A stretch of DNA of 64,000 nucleotides from Acidimicrobiia bacterium. GTDB lineage: Bacteria; Actinomycetota; Acidimicrobiia; Spongiisociales; UBA5794. The translations under genes and the position numbers were made by a program. The notes beneath the pieces were generated by a model that saw only the letters and a list, made by a program, of their open reading frames with translations, made no database searches and was not told where the DNA came from. Shown piece by piece: positions 39,331 through 47,084 of this stretch. Each line of letters starts with the position of its first letter. Positions within the stretch are counted from its first letter, which is position 1. The stretch spans positions 156,861-220,860 of the forward strand of contig JALSQW010000023.1 in assembly GCA_026985095.1 (NCBI GenBank). The letters are read 5' to 3'.

Positions 39331-40644
39331 ATGGATTTCAACGCGTTGGTCGACCGGATCGTCGAGGAGCTCGAAGCCAGGGAGCGGCCGGGTGGGGATC
39401 GGAGCCCGCGGCGTCGGGCCGCGCCGTCGACGCCCGCGGGGGGATTCGAGCGGGCCGTCGACCCGGCTCGGCGTGCGCGTCGCGCCGGCGAGATCAAGTT
39501 GACGGTGCTCGGCGGCGGCAATGGCGGTCTCGCCATGGCGGGCCACATGAGCCTCCTCGGGTACGAGACGACGTTGTGGTCGCCCTTCTCGTGGGAGCTG
39601 GAACCGGTCGAGGAGCATGGCGGCATCGAGGTGCTCGGGCCCGAGGTCTCCGGATTCACGAAGGTCGCCAGGGTCACTCGAAGCCTGGACGAGGCCGTGC
39701 GGGGCGCGGATCTGATCATGATCGTCGCCCCGGCGATGTCCCACCGGCCCTACGCGTCCATGCTGGCTCCGCTCTTGGAGAGTGGACAGCGGGTGGTGCT
39801 CAACCCGGGTCGGACCGGCGGCGCGCTCGAGTTCGCCAGGGTCCTGACCCGTTTCGCCTGCTCGGCCGACATCGTCCTCGGCGAGACCCAGACGTTCATC
39901 TACGCGGCCGAGCGGCGCGGTCCGAACTCCGTGGAGATCCTCAAGGAGAAGTTCCGGATGCGGGCCGCGGCGTTCCCGGCCAGGGACAACGACGCGTTGA
40001 TGGCGTACCTCCAGGACTTGTATCCGCAGATCGAACCGGCCGCGCACGTGCTGGAGACGTCGCTGAACAACGTCGCTCCGGTCGTCCACCCGGGCACCGT
40101 GCTCCTCAACACGCAGGTCATCGAACGGACGGCTGCGGGCGAGCCGCTGAAGTTCTACAAGGACCAGGTGACCCACTCCATCGCCACCCTGATCATGGAG
40201 GACCTCGACAAGGAGAAGCAGGCCGTCGCCCGCGCCTTGGGGATCCAGGAGGTCTGGTCACTGCTCGACTGGTATCGGGAGAGCTACCACGTCGTCGGTG
40301 ACACGATCTACGACGCGATCATGGCCAATCCCTACTACGAGGGCTTCTCGGCCCCCAGCCACATCCTCGCCCAGAACCACATCCTCGACGACGTCCCCAA
40401 CTCCCTCGTGCCCATCGCGGACTTCGGCCGCGCCGTGGGGGTCGCCACACCGACCATCGACTCGATCATCTCGCTGGCCTCGGCCATGTGCGACATCGAT
40501 TGGTGGTCGGAGGGCCGGACCATCGAGAGCCTCGGCTTGGGCGGTATGGCCCCTCAGGAGATGGTGGCCCACGTCGAGCGAGAGGCCCTCGGCGGTCGTT
40601 GCTCGGAGTCCGGGGTCTGTCGGGCGTTCGGCTTCTACCGGTGA
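39331..40644 (+). CDS. NAD/NADP octopine (opine) dehydrogenase-family enzyme with N-terminal encapsulation-peptide-like helix
   Basis: MDFNALVDRIVEELEARE amphipathic helix + R/P/G-rich linker, then LTVLGGGNGGLAMAGHMSLLGYETTLWSP; C-terminal FYKDQVTHSIATLIMEDLDKEKQAVARALGI. Confidence 0.87.
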   Translation: MDFNALVDRIVEELEARERPGGDRSPRRRAAPSTPAGGFERAVDPARRARRAGEIKLTVLGGGNGGLAMAGHMSLLGYETTLWSPFSWELEPVEEHGGIEVLGPEVSGFTKVARVTRSLDEAVRGADLIMIVAPAMSHRPYASMLAPLLESGQRVVLNPGRTGGALEFARVLTRFACSADIVLGETQTFIYAAERRGPNSVEILKEKFRMRAAAFPARDNDALMAYLQDLYPQIEPAAHVLETSLNNVAPVVHPGTVLLNTQVIERTAAGEPLKFYKDQVTHSIATLIMEDLDKEKQAVARALGIQEVWSLLDWYRESYHVVGDTIYDAIMANPYYEGFSAPSHILAQNHILDDVPNSLVPIADFGRAVGVATPTIDSIISLASAMCDIDWWSEGRTIESLGLGGMAPQEMVAHVEREALGGRCSESGVCRAFGFYR

Positions 40645-40654
40645 GGAGACGACG

Positions 40655-40963
40655 ATGTTGATCGCGGTGACGCAGGTCGAGGCGGTCGCGGCGAGCGGCC
40701 GGAAGCGACTGGAGGTCCCACCGGGGGCGGTGGTGACGCCCCTGGCGGAGGAGCGGGCCGAGGAGCTGGGGATCGAGCTGTCGGGAGCGCGTGCACGCGG
40801 CGACGGGTCTCCCGGCGACGACTCCTGGGAGGTCGAGGTCCGACGCCTCGTCCGCGCGGTCCTCGACCGACTCGGCGAGAGCCACGAGAGAGAGGAGGCG
40901 GTCACGGCGGAGGTTCTACGGCGGCTCGGGGGAAGGTGTGGTTGCCCGCGGCGGCGGGGCTGA
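40655..40963 (+). CDS. Small BMC-associated protein: LTP/ELG domain, linker, C-terminal amphipathic helix
   Basis: AASGRKRLEVPPGAVVTPLAEERAEELGIEL ... GDGSPGDDSWEVEVRRLVRAVLDRLGESHE; in operon between ODH and permease. Confidence 0.7.
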   Translation: MLIAVTQVEAVAASGRKRLEVPPGAVVTPLAEERAEELGIELSGARARGDGSPGDDSWEVEVRRLVRAVLDRLGESHEREEAVTAEVLRRLGGRCGCPRRRG

Positions 40964-40993
40964 GGGTCGAGAGGCGTGGACGGAAGAAACCGG

Positions 40994-41028
40994 TTGCGGC
41001 AGTCGATTCCGGTCTGCATACTGGATAC
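40994..41028 (+). promoter_or_regulatory. Putative internal promoter/operator upstream of the APC permease
   Basis: TTGCGG-N17-CATACT, with CATACTGGATAC overlapping the -10, similar to CATATACTGTATTC (reverse complement of the GntR palindrome at 31060-31080). Confidence 0.4.
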
Positions 41029-41049
41029 AACACGGAGGGAGGAGGAGAC

Positions 41050-42474
41050 ATGACGACGACGGAGACCGACGTCGGTCTGGTCAAGGTACTCACGACGAGG
41101 GACATCGTGGTGGCGGGTGTTGGGCTCGTCGTTGCCGCCACGACCCTGGTCAGCGACTTCAACGGATGGTTCACCTTGGGGAGCGCCTTCTGGTGGGCGC
41201 TGGTCCTGGCGTTCCTCATCAACCTGTTCCTCGGGTTGTCGGTCGCCGAGTTGGCCACGACGTATCCAAAGGCCGGCGCCATCTACGACTACGGCGCCGC
41301 GGCGGTACCGGGTACGGGTTCCCTGGCGGCGGTGACAGGGATCTTCCTGGCGTTCTCGTTCTACGCCATGTTCGCCTTCGCCGGACCCGGCGAGACCGTC
41401 GCCGGCGCCTTCGGCTTCCAGGGGCTGTTCAACGGCTCTGGCGCGATCTGGCCGTGGATCGTGGCGATGACCATCCTGGCGGTCATCCCGAACCTGCTTG
41501 GGATCGAGGTCCTGGCCAAGGTGGAGCTGGTGCTCATCATCGGCATGCTGGGGATCAGATGGTTGTTCGGCTTGGCAGGGTTCGCCGGCCTGGGCGAGAC
41601 CGGGGCGTGGAGCGCGGCCAACTGGAATGCCGGGATCGGCATCTTCGACTGGAGTACCGTTCTGGCGGGTGGACTGGCGTTGGCGTTCTGGAGCTTCGTC
41701 GGGATCGAGTTCGTCGCTCCCCTTGCCGAGGAGGCGAAGAGTCCGACCCGCTCGTTGCCTCGCGGCATCGTCATCGGTCTCCTCATCATCTTGTTCACGT
41801 CGCTGCTCATGGGCTTCGGTGTCGGCGGTACGTTGCCGACCAGCGAGTGGGGCGCTGTGGCGTTCGGTGAGCTCGGCTGCGAAGGGCAGTGCGCCCAGCT
41901 CGCCGTCGGCCAGACCATGTTCGGCGGGGGAGGGAAGTTCGCCATGGCGTTGGCGACGTTCCTGGCGACCTTCGCCTCGATGACCATCGTCTACGCCGCG
42001 ATGCCGCGGGTCCTCTACGGCGTGGCTCGCAACGGCCACTTCTTCGGTCCCCTGTCGAAGGTCTTCGGCTCGGTGCATCCGCGTTACCGGACGCCGTGGG
42101 TCGCCATCGTGGTGACGGCGGTGCTCTACACGGCGGCGGCGATCGCATTCCAGGACGTGATCGAGCTGATATTCTCCGCAGCGTACGCCTGGCTCGTCCT
42201 CTACGTGGGTTACCACGTGATGGTCATCACAAGCCGGTTCACGAACCCGGACGTCGATCGGCCCTTCAAGCTTCCGCTGGTCATGCCGGTCATCGGCGTG
42301 CTCGGTACGATCGTTGCGATCTACTATGCCTTCGCGGGGGTGCACGGGCTCTTCGGCGTGCGCTCCATCTGGATCTTCGTCGGTTCGCTGGTGGCGGCGC
42401 TCGCCGCCTACGCCCTGCGCGGATCGTCGGGCATGGCCGAACACCTCGCCGAAGAGATCCACCAGGAGCTGTGA
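41050..42474 (+). CDS. APC-family amino acid/amine permease
   Basis: LVVAATTLVSDFNGWFTLGSAFWWALVLAFLINLFLGLSVAELATTYPKAGAIYDYGAAAV; 12 TM; strong RBS GGAGGGAGGAGGAG. Confidence 0.9.
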   Translation: MTTTETDVGLVKVLTTRDIVVAGVGLVVAATTLVSDFNGWFTLGSAFWWALVLAFLINLFLGLSVAELATTYPKAGAIYDYGAAAVPGTGSLAAVTGIFLAFSFYAMFAFAGPGETVAGAFGFQGLFNGSGAIWPWIVAMTILAVIPNLLGIEVLAKVELVLIIGMLGIRWLFGLAGFAGLGETGAWSAANWNAGIGIFDWSTVLAGGLALAFWSFVGIEFVAPLAEEAKSPTRSLPRGIVIGLLIILFTSLLMGFGVGGTLPTSEWGAVAFGELGCEGQCAQLAVGQTMFGGGGKFAMALATFLATFASMTIVYAAMPRVLYGVARNGHFFGPLSKVFGSVHPRYRTPWVAIVVTAVLYTAAAIAFQDVIELIFSAAYAWLVLYVGYHVMVITSRFTNPDVDRPFKLPLVMPVIGVLGTIVAIYYAFAGVHGLFGVRSIWIFVGSLVAALAAYALRGSSGMAEHLAEEIHQEL

Positions 42475-43079
42475 CCGTTTCCTCGACGACGGGAGGGGAT
42501 CGCCCGGCCTCACGCCGGGCGATCCCCTGGTCGCTCCGGAGACGCCTGTCGCTGCTCTACGGAGCCAAGCGGCGGCGGATTCTGGCGGAGCCGATCGAGG
42601 CGCTCCAAAGCCTCGACCTGGAGGTGGAGATCGATCCGGATTGGCGGTGGGTTCGCGCTCTGCTTCCCGACGGTAGCGAGGTGGAGGCGGGGTTCCGCGG
42701 CAAGGCGCGGGTCTTCGGCGTGCTCATCGACACGGTGTGGACTGCTCGGCGTGGGCGGTGCGAGCGGGACCGTCGCGAGCTTCGCTATCGCTTCGACAAG
42801 AAGCGCTTCCGGGCAGGGGATCCCGCCGGGAAGGGAGTCGCCGAGGCCCTGTCGGCCGACGAGGAGATCCGGAGACTGATCGCCGTCGCCGAGCTCCGTT
42901 CGTTGCGGGTGATCGTCTGTTCCGAGGGGCGCATCGTGGAGGCGATCCCGCTGCCCGGCACGATCACGGCCCTGTACCTGCCGCCCATGCCTCCGTTCAC
43001 GGTCACGATCCGCCCGGTCGAGGCCGACGCGCAGCTGGCGCTGGTGCGTCGGGTCCTGGACGTCGCGGGAGTCGGGTAG
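42471..43079 (+). CDS. Conserved-looking hypothetical protein translationally coupled to the permease
   Basis: GTG start overlaps permease stop (GTGA); RRRLSLLYGAKRRRILAEPIEALQSLDLEVEIDPDWRWVRALLPDGSEVEAGFRGKARVFGVL. Confidence 0.7.
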   Translation: MTVSSTTGGDRPASRRAIPWSLRRRLSLLYGAKRRRILAEPIEALQSLDLEVEIDPDWRWVRALLPDGSEVEAGFRGKARVFGVLIDTVWTARRGRCERDRRELRYRFDKKRFRAGDPAGKGVAEALSADEEIRRLIAVAELRSLRVIVCSEGRIVEAIPLPGTITALYLPPMPPFTVTIRPVEADAQLALVRRVLDVAGVG

Positions 43080-43099
43080 GCCGCCCAGCCCCGCGAACC

Positions 43100-43120
43100 T
43101 ACCCCACCCGGGGTGGGATA
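43100..43120 (+). promoter_or_regulatory. CsoR-like operator upstream of the YHS/Cys-His-rich protein
   Basis: TACCCCACC-CGG-GGTGGGATA followed by TATACT; two differences from the csoR operator/promoter unit. Confidence 0.8.
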
Positions 43121-43155
43121 TACTCTTCGGACGTTCCGAGGAAAGGACCACGAAG

Positions 43156-43455
43156 ATGCAGAAGTTGATCGATCCGGTGTGCGGCATGGAGGTCGGAGAG
43201 GACGCGCTCCGCGCCGAGGGGTACGACGATGTCGCCTTTTGCTGTCCCGCCTGCCGGAAGCGCTTCCTCGACGATCCCGAGGCCTACCTCGCGAAGGCCG
43301 ATCACGGTGGTGGTGGTGGCGGCGGTGGCGGCTGCTGCGGTGGTGGTCACCACGACCTCGGTCATCATCACGAGGAGACGTTCGCCGAGGCCGAGCCGGT
43401 CGAGGCGTCGCATGGATCGAGCGGTGGCTGTTGCGGCGGCCATGGAGGCCACTGA
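43156..43455 (+). CDS. YHS-domain-like metal-binding protein with poly-Gly/Cys/His tail
   Basis: LIDPVCGMEVGEDALRAEGYDDVAFCCPACRKRFLDDPEAYLA, then GGGGGGGGGCCGGGHHDLGHHHEE...GGCCGGHGGH. Confidence 0.8.
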   Translation: MQKLIDPVCGMEVGEDALRAEGYDDVAFCCPACRKRFLDDPEAYLAKADHGGGGGGGGGCCGGGHHDLGHHHEETFAEAEPVEASHGSSGGCCGGHGGH

Positions 43456-44080
43456 GCCGGGGGCCGGGGTCGCCGATCAGGAGGCCGTCACCAGGGCCTA
43501 CGACCGGACCGCCCGCTGGTACGACCTCTACGACGCTCCGATGGAGCTGCTCGGCACGCGCCGGCGGCGTCGACGCCTCCTGCGTCGGGCTCGGGGCCGG
43601 GTGCTCGAAGTCGGCGTTGGCACCGGCCGGAACGTGGAGCACTATCCCGCCGGCGTCGAGATCGTCGGCATCGACGTCTCTCCGGCGATGCTGGAGCGGG
43701 CGAGGCGCCGCGCCGCGGACCGGACCGGCGTCACGCTGATGCATGCCGACGTCCAGGACCTTCCGTTCGATGACGGAGCCTTCGACACCGCCGTGGCGAC
43801 CTGCGTCTTTTGTTCGGTCGCCGACCCGGTGCAGGGTCTGCGGGAGGTGGCGAGGGTCGTGCGCCCGGAGGGTCGGATCCTGCTCCTCGAGCACGTCCGG
43901 CCGCGGAACCCGCTCCTGGGCAGGCTCGCCGAGCTCCTGTCGCCCCTGACCCGACGCCTCTTCGGTTTCAACGTCGACCGACGGACGGAGGACAACATCG
44001 CCACCGCCGGACTCGAGATCGTCGACGTCCGCCGTAGTGGCGTGTGGAGAGAGATCGAGGCGCGGAGGCGACCATCATGA
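43442..44080 (+). CDS. Class I SAM-dependent methyltransferase
   Basis: VLEVGVGTGRNVEHYP, GIDVSPAMLERARRRA, DVQDLPFDDGAFDTAVATCVFCSVADP. Confidence 0.88.
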   Translation: MEATEPGAGVADQEAVTRAYDRTARWYDLYDAPMELLGTRRRRRRLLRRARGRVLEVGVGTGRNVEHYPAGVEIVGIDVSPAMLERARRRAADRTGVTLMHADVQDLPFDDGAFDTAVATCVFCSVADPVQGLREVARVVRPEGRILLLEHVRPRNPLLGRLAELLSPLTRRLFGFNVDRRTEDNIATAGLEIVDVRRSGVWREIEARRRPS

Positions 44081-44833
44081 TCACGCCGGCCGGCACGGCC
44101 GAAGGAGGTCCATGCTCCATTGTGGACGCCCCGACGCTCGTGGCGCGTCACGTCGCCAAGGCGTACCGTCGCGGCCCCCTCTGGCGGCGCACCCGACTCC
44201 GGGTGCTGATCGACGCGTCTATCGAGCTTCACTCCGGCGAGATCGTCGGTCTCGTGGGCGAGAACGGCTCGGGGAAGTCGACGTTCATGAAGATCCTCGT
44301 CGGGAGCTTGGAGCGCGATGGGGGCACGGTGGAGCGGATCGGGCGGATCGGGTACTGCCCCCAGGAGCCGGTCCTCTACGAGCGGCTCACCTGCGACGAG
44401 CACCTCGAGCTGTTCGGCGACGCCTACGGGATGGGCCAGATCGCCATGGAGCGATCCCATGCCGAGCTCTACGCGGTCCTCGACTTCGCCCGGTACAGCG
44501 CCACCAGGGTCGAGGCGCTCTCCGGGGGCACCCGCGCCAAGCTGAACCTGGCCCTCGCCCTCCTGCCCGATCCGCAGGTCCTCCTACTCGACGAGCCCTA
44601 CGCCGGGTTCGATTGGGATACCTACCTCCGGTTCTGGGACCTGACGTCCCGCCGCCGTGCCGAGGGGCGCTCGGTACTCATCATCAGCCATTTCATGGCC
44701 GACGAGGAACGGTTCGACCGGATCGTCGTTCGACACGATGGGCTCGCTGGTGCTGGCGTCGGGATGGCTCGTCGGCCTCGGAGTCGCCGCGGCGTTCACA
44801 TTCCGGCGGATCACCTCGCCGCAGCGGGCATAG
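44077..44833 (+). pseudogene. ABC exporter remnant: ATPase joined to the C-terminal tail of a lost permease
   Basis: Intact ATPase core (GENGSGKSTFMKILVG, LSGGTRAKLNLALALL, LLLDEPYAGFD) up to DEERFDRIVVRHDG; a second frame then reads MGSLVLASGWLVGLGVAAAFTFRRITSPQRA*, permease-tail-like. Confidence 0.55.
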
Positions 44834-44912
44834 GACCTCCCGCCCGACCTGGAACTCGTCGCGCGCGGGGGCGCAGTCGCCGGGCATCGAGGCGCGTCGA
44901 CGCCGAAGGGCG

Positions 44913-46502
44913 TCAGCCGCCCTCGCCACGCAGGGGGATCATCCGCTCGGCGAGGATCGTGCCGTCGACGCCGACGACCTCGATCGTCACCGGTCCGTCG
45001 TGGTTCGGGATCTCGGTGGCCACGAACCCCTTGCCGGATCCCGGGAGGCGGAAGGGAACCACGTCGACGGACCGGCCGTCGGCAAGCCGCACCACCACGT
45101 GATCGACCAGCTCGGAGATCAGGTCGACGAAGAGGACCACCCCTCCCGGGGTGACGTACGCCACCTCGGCCGCCACGAGGACTTCACCGTCTTCTGGCCT
45201 GTCGTCCGGCCAGGTGACGCAACCCGAGGGTCCGAACCCGTTGCCGTCGCTACGCGACCGGGGCCCGAACGCATGGCAGACCTTCCACGATCCCGTCCCG
45301 GGGTTCTCGGCCTCTCCGACGACGAGCTGCCACGTCTCGCCGGAGAACGCCGTGACGTTCGGCGACGTCGGAAGCTCGGGTGGTGGGATCGGTCTGATCC
45401 CTTCGGCGAGGGCGGCGGCGAACGCCGGAACGTCGCTGCCGGCGGTGCCTCCGATGCGGGCGACGAGCCCGGGGGCGGGTGCCCACAGCACCGACACGGA
45501 CTCCCCCTCCCGGCAGCGGATCGACTCGCCGGCGGGAGTCGCCGCGACGCACCCCGGTGCGCCGACCACGACACCCGGATCCCGCCACACCTCGAGATCG
45601 TACGGGCGGCCCTCCACCGACCATTCCGCGTGCCAGGAGGCCGGTCGCACGACCGTGGCGACCACCGGACCTTGGTGGACGACGTCGAAGGTGCCGGCGC
45701 CGTCGAGGGTGACCGCACCGGTCGCCGGATCGGCCCGCATGGCGGCGATGAGCCCGAACAGCTCGTCCTCATCGATCCCGGCTGCCTCGATCATCACCGG
45801 TAGCTCGTCGACGACCCCGGCCGCCTCGATCCACACGGGGGCATCGCCCCCCACCCCGCCGGGCCGGACCACGAAGCCGTCTCGGATGTGCAGGCTCGGA
45901 TCGGGCCACGGTTCGACCGCGCCGCGCGGTCCCCCCTCCGCGGCGGACCGTTCCACCCAGACCTGGACCGTCGCCTCGATCCGCTCGCCGTCGGTGGCCT
46001 GGGACCTCCGGACCAGGATCAGGGAGGGCGGACGGAAGCACGCCTCGGACCGTACGACGATCCAGGATCGATCCGGCGCCGGGACAGATGCCGGGAGGGA
46101 GAACCGGAGGTCGGACGGGGCGTCGGGTGACGACGGGTCGACGGTCCTGTCGCCTCCCTCCTCGAGCGGCGGGCATCGCCAGGGAGCGTCGGCGGGGGCC
46201 TCGGTCCGGGGGATCGGCGGCGGCCAGACGAGCGGGTCGTCCGCGGACGCCGGCGGGCCGGTCGGTGACGAGGCGGGTCCCGGACCGTTCGCCGGCGGCG
46301 CCATTCGGGCCATGACGAGGGGGACCGCGACCAGCAGCGTCGCTACGAACGCCAGGCCGGCGACCCGGCCCGGCGACCCCGACCACCGGGGTGGACGGTC
46401 CGACCGCCTCGAAGGAACGAGCGGCCGGTCGTAGGTCACGTCCTCGAAGCCTCTGCGCACCAGGACGATCACGTCGTCGAAGCCTTCGGGTAGCTCGGTC
46501 AT
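44913..46502 (-). CDS. Membrane-anchored extracytoplasmic protein downstream of a sigma factor, unknown function
   Basis: N-terminal cytosolic segment, TM VAGLAFVATLLVAVPLVMARM, Pro-rich linker; overlaps sigma-factor gene (ATGA). Confidence 0.7.
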   Translation of the reverse strand: MTELPEGFDDVIVLVRRGFEDVTYDRPLVPSRRSDRPPRWSGSPGRVAGLAFVATLLVAVPLVMARMAPPANGPGPASSPTGPPASADDPLVWPPPIPRTEAPADAPWRCPPLEEGGDRTVDPSSPDAPSDLRFSLPASVPAPDRSWIVVRSEACFRPPSLILVRRSQATDGERIEATVQVWVERSAAEGGPRGAVEPWPDPSLHIRDGFVVRPGGVGGDAPVWIEAAGVVDELPVMIEAAGIDEDELFGLIAAMRADPATGAVTLDGAGTFDVVHQGPVVATVVRPASWHAEWSVEGRPYDLEVWRDPGVVVGAPGCVAATPAGESIRCREGESVSVLWAPAPGLVARIGGTAGSDVPAFAAALAEGIRPIPPPELPTSPNVTAFSGETWQLVVGEAENPGTGSWKVCHAFGPRSRSDGNGFGPSGCVTWPDDRPEDGEVLVAAEVAYVTPGGVVLFVDLISELVDHVVVRLADGRSVDVVPFRLPGSGKGFVATEIPNHDGPVTIEVVGVDGTILAERMIPLRGEGG

Positions 46503-46975
46503 GTCGGTTCCTCCTGTACGGGATCGAGGGCGCCACGGAGGGTGCCGAGCGCCCGGTGGAGATGGACGGCGACCGTGGATGGCGCGATGCCGAGCACGTC
46601 GGCAGCCGCCGCGGTGTCGAGGTCCGCCAGGATCCGCAGGGCGACGACCTGGCGTTGGCGACGGGGGAGGCGCTGGAGGGCCTCCATCACGGCCGGGTCG
46701 AACGGGAGCTCCGAGGCCTGGGCGCGCTCGGGCCGCCTCGGGAGCCGCGCCAGCCGGCGGAGCCGTCGCCGTTCGTCACGGTGCAGGTTGAGCGCGGTCC
46801 GCATCACCCATGCCGCCCGGGCGGGATGCCGCGACACCGTCGACCATCGCTCCCAGGCCCTGGTGTAGGCCTCGGCGAGCAGGTCTGCGGCCTCCTCGTG
46901 ATCCCTCGTCACCGCGACCAGGGCACGGAAGCACCCGTCCCGAGTGGCGCGGTAGAACTCGTCGAATCCGCTCAT
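46499..46975 (-). CDS. ECF-type RNA polymerase sigma factor
   Basis: FDEFYRATRDGCFRALVAVTRDHEEAADLLAEAYTRAWERW; LPRRQRQVVALRILADLDTAAAADVLGIAPSTVAVHLHRAL. Confidence 0.9.
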   Translation of the reverse strand: MSGFDEFYRATRDGCFRALVAVTRDHEEAADLLAEAYTRAWERWSTVSRHPARAAWVMRTALNLHRDERRRLRRLARLPRRPERAQASELPFDPAVMEALQRLPRRQRQVVALRILADLDTAAAADVLGIAPSTVAVHLHRALGTLRGALDPVQEEPT

Positions 46976-47084
46976 GGTCCTCGTCCATCCAACGAACGGG
47001 CGTCTCGGCCCGTTTACCGGGCGGGCCGATCGTGCATCGTCGTGGCCCGGCGTGCATCGCGATCGACGTCGATCGTCGCGGGCC

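Noticed and set aside
30267-43079. Standard EUT, PDU or RMM microcompartment
   Set aside because: No EutBC, diol dehydratase, phosphotransacylase, APH-type kinase or class III aminotransferase in the locus; only the shell proteins resemble the RMM type.
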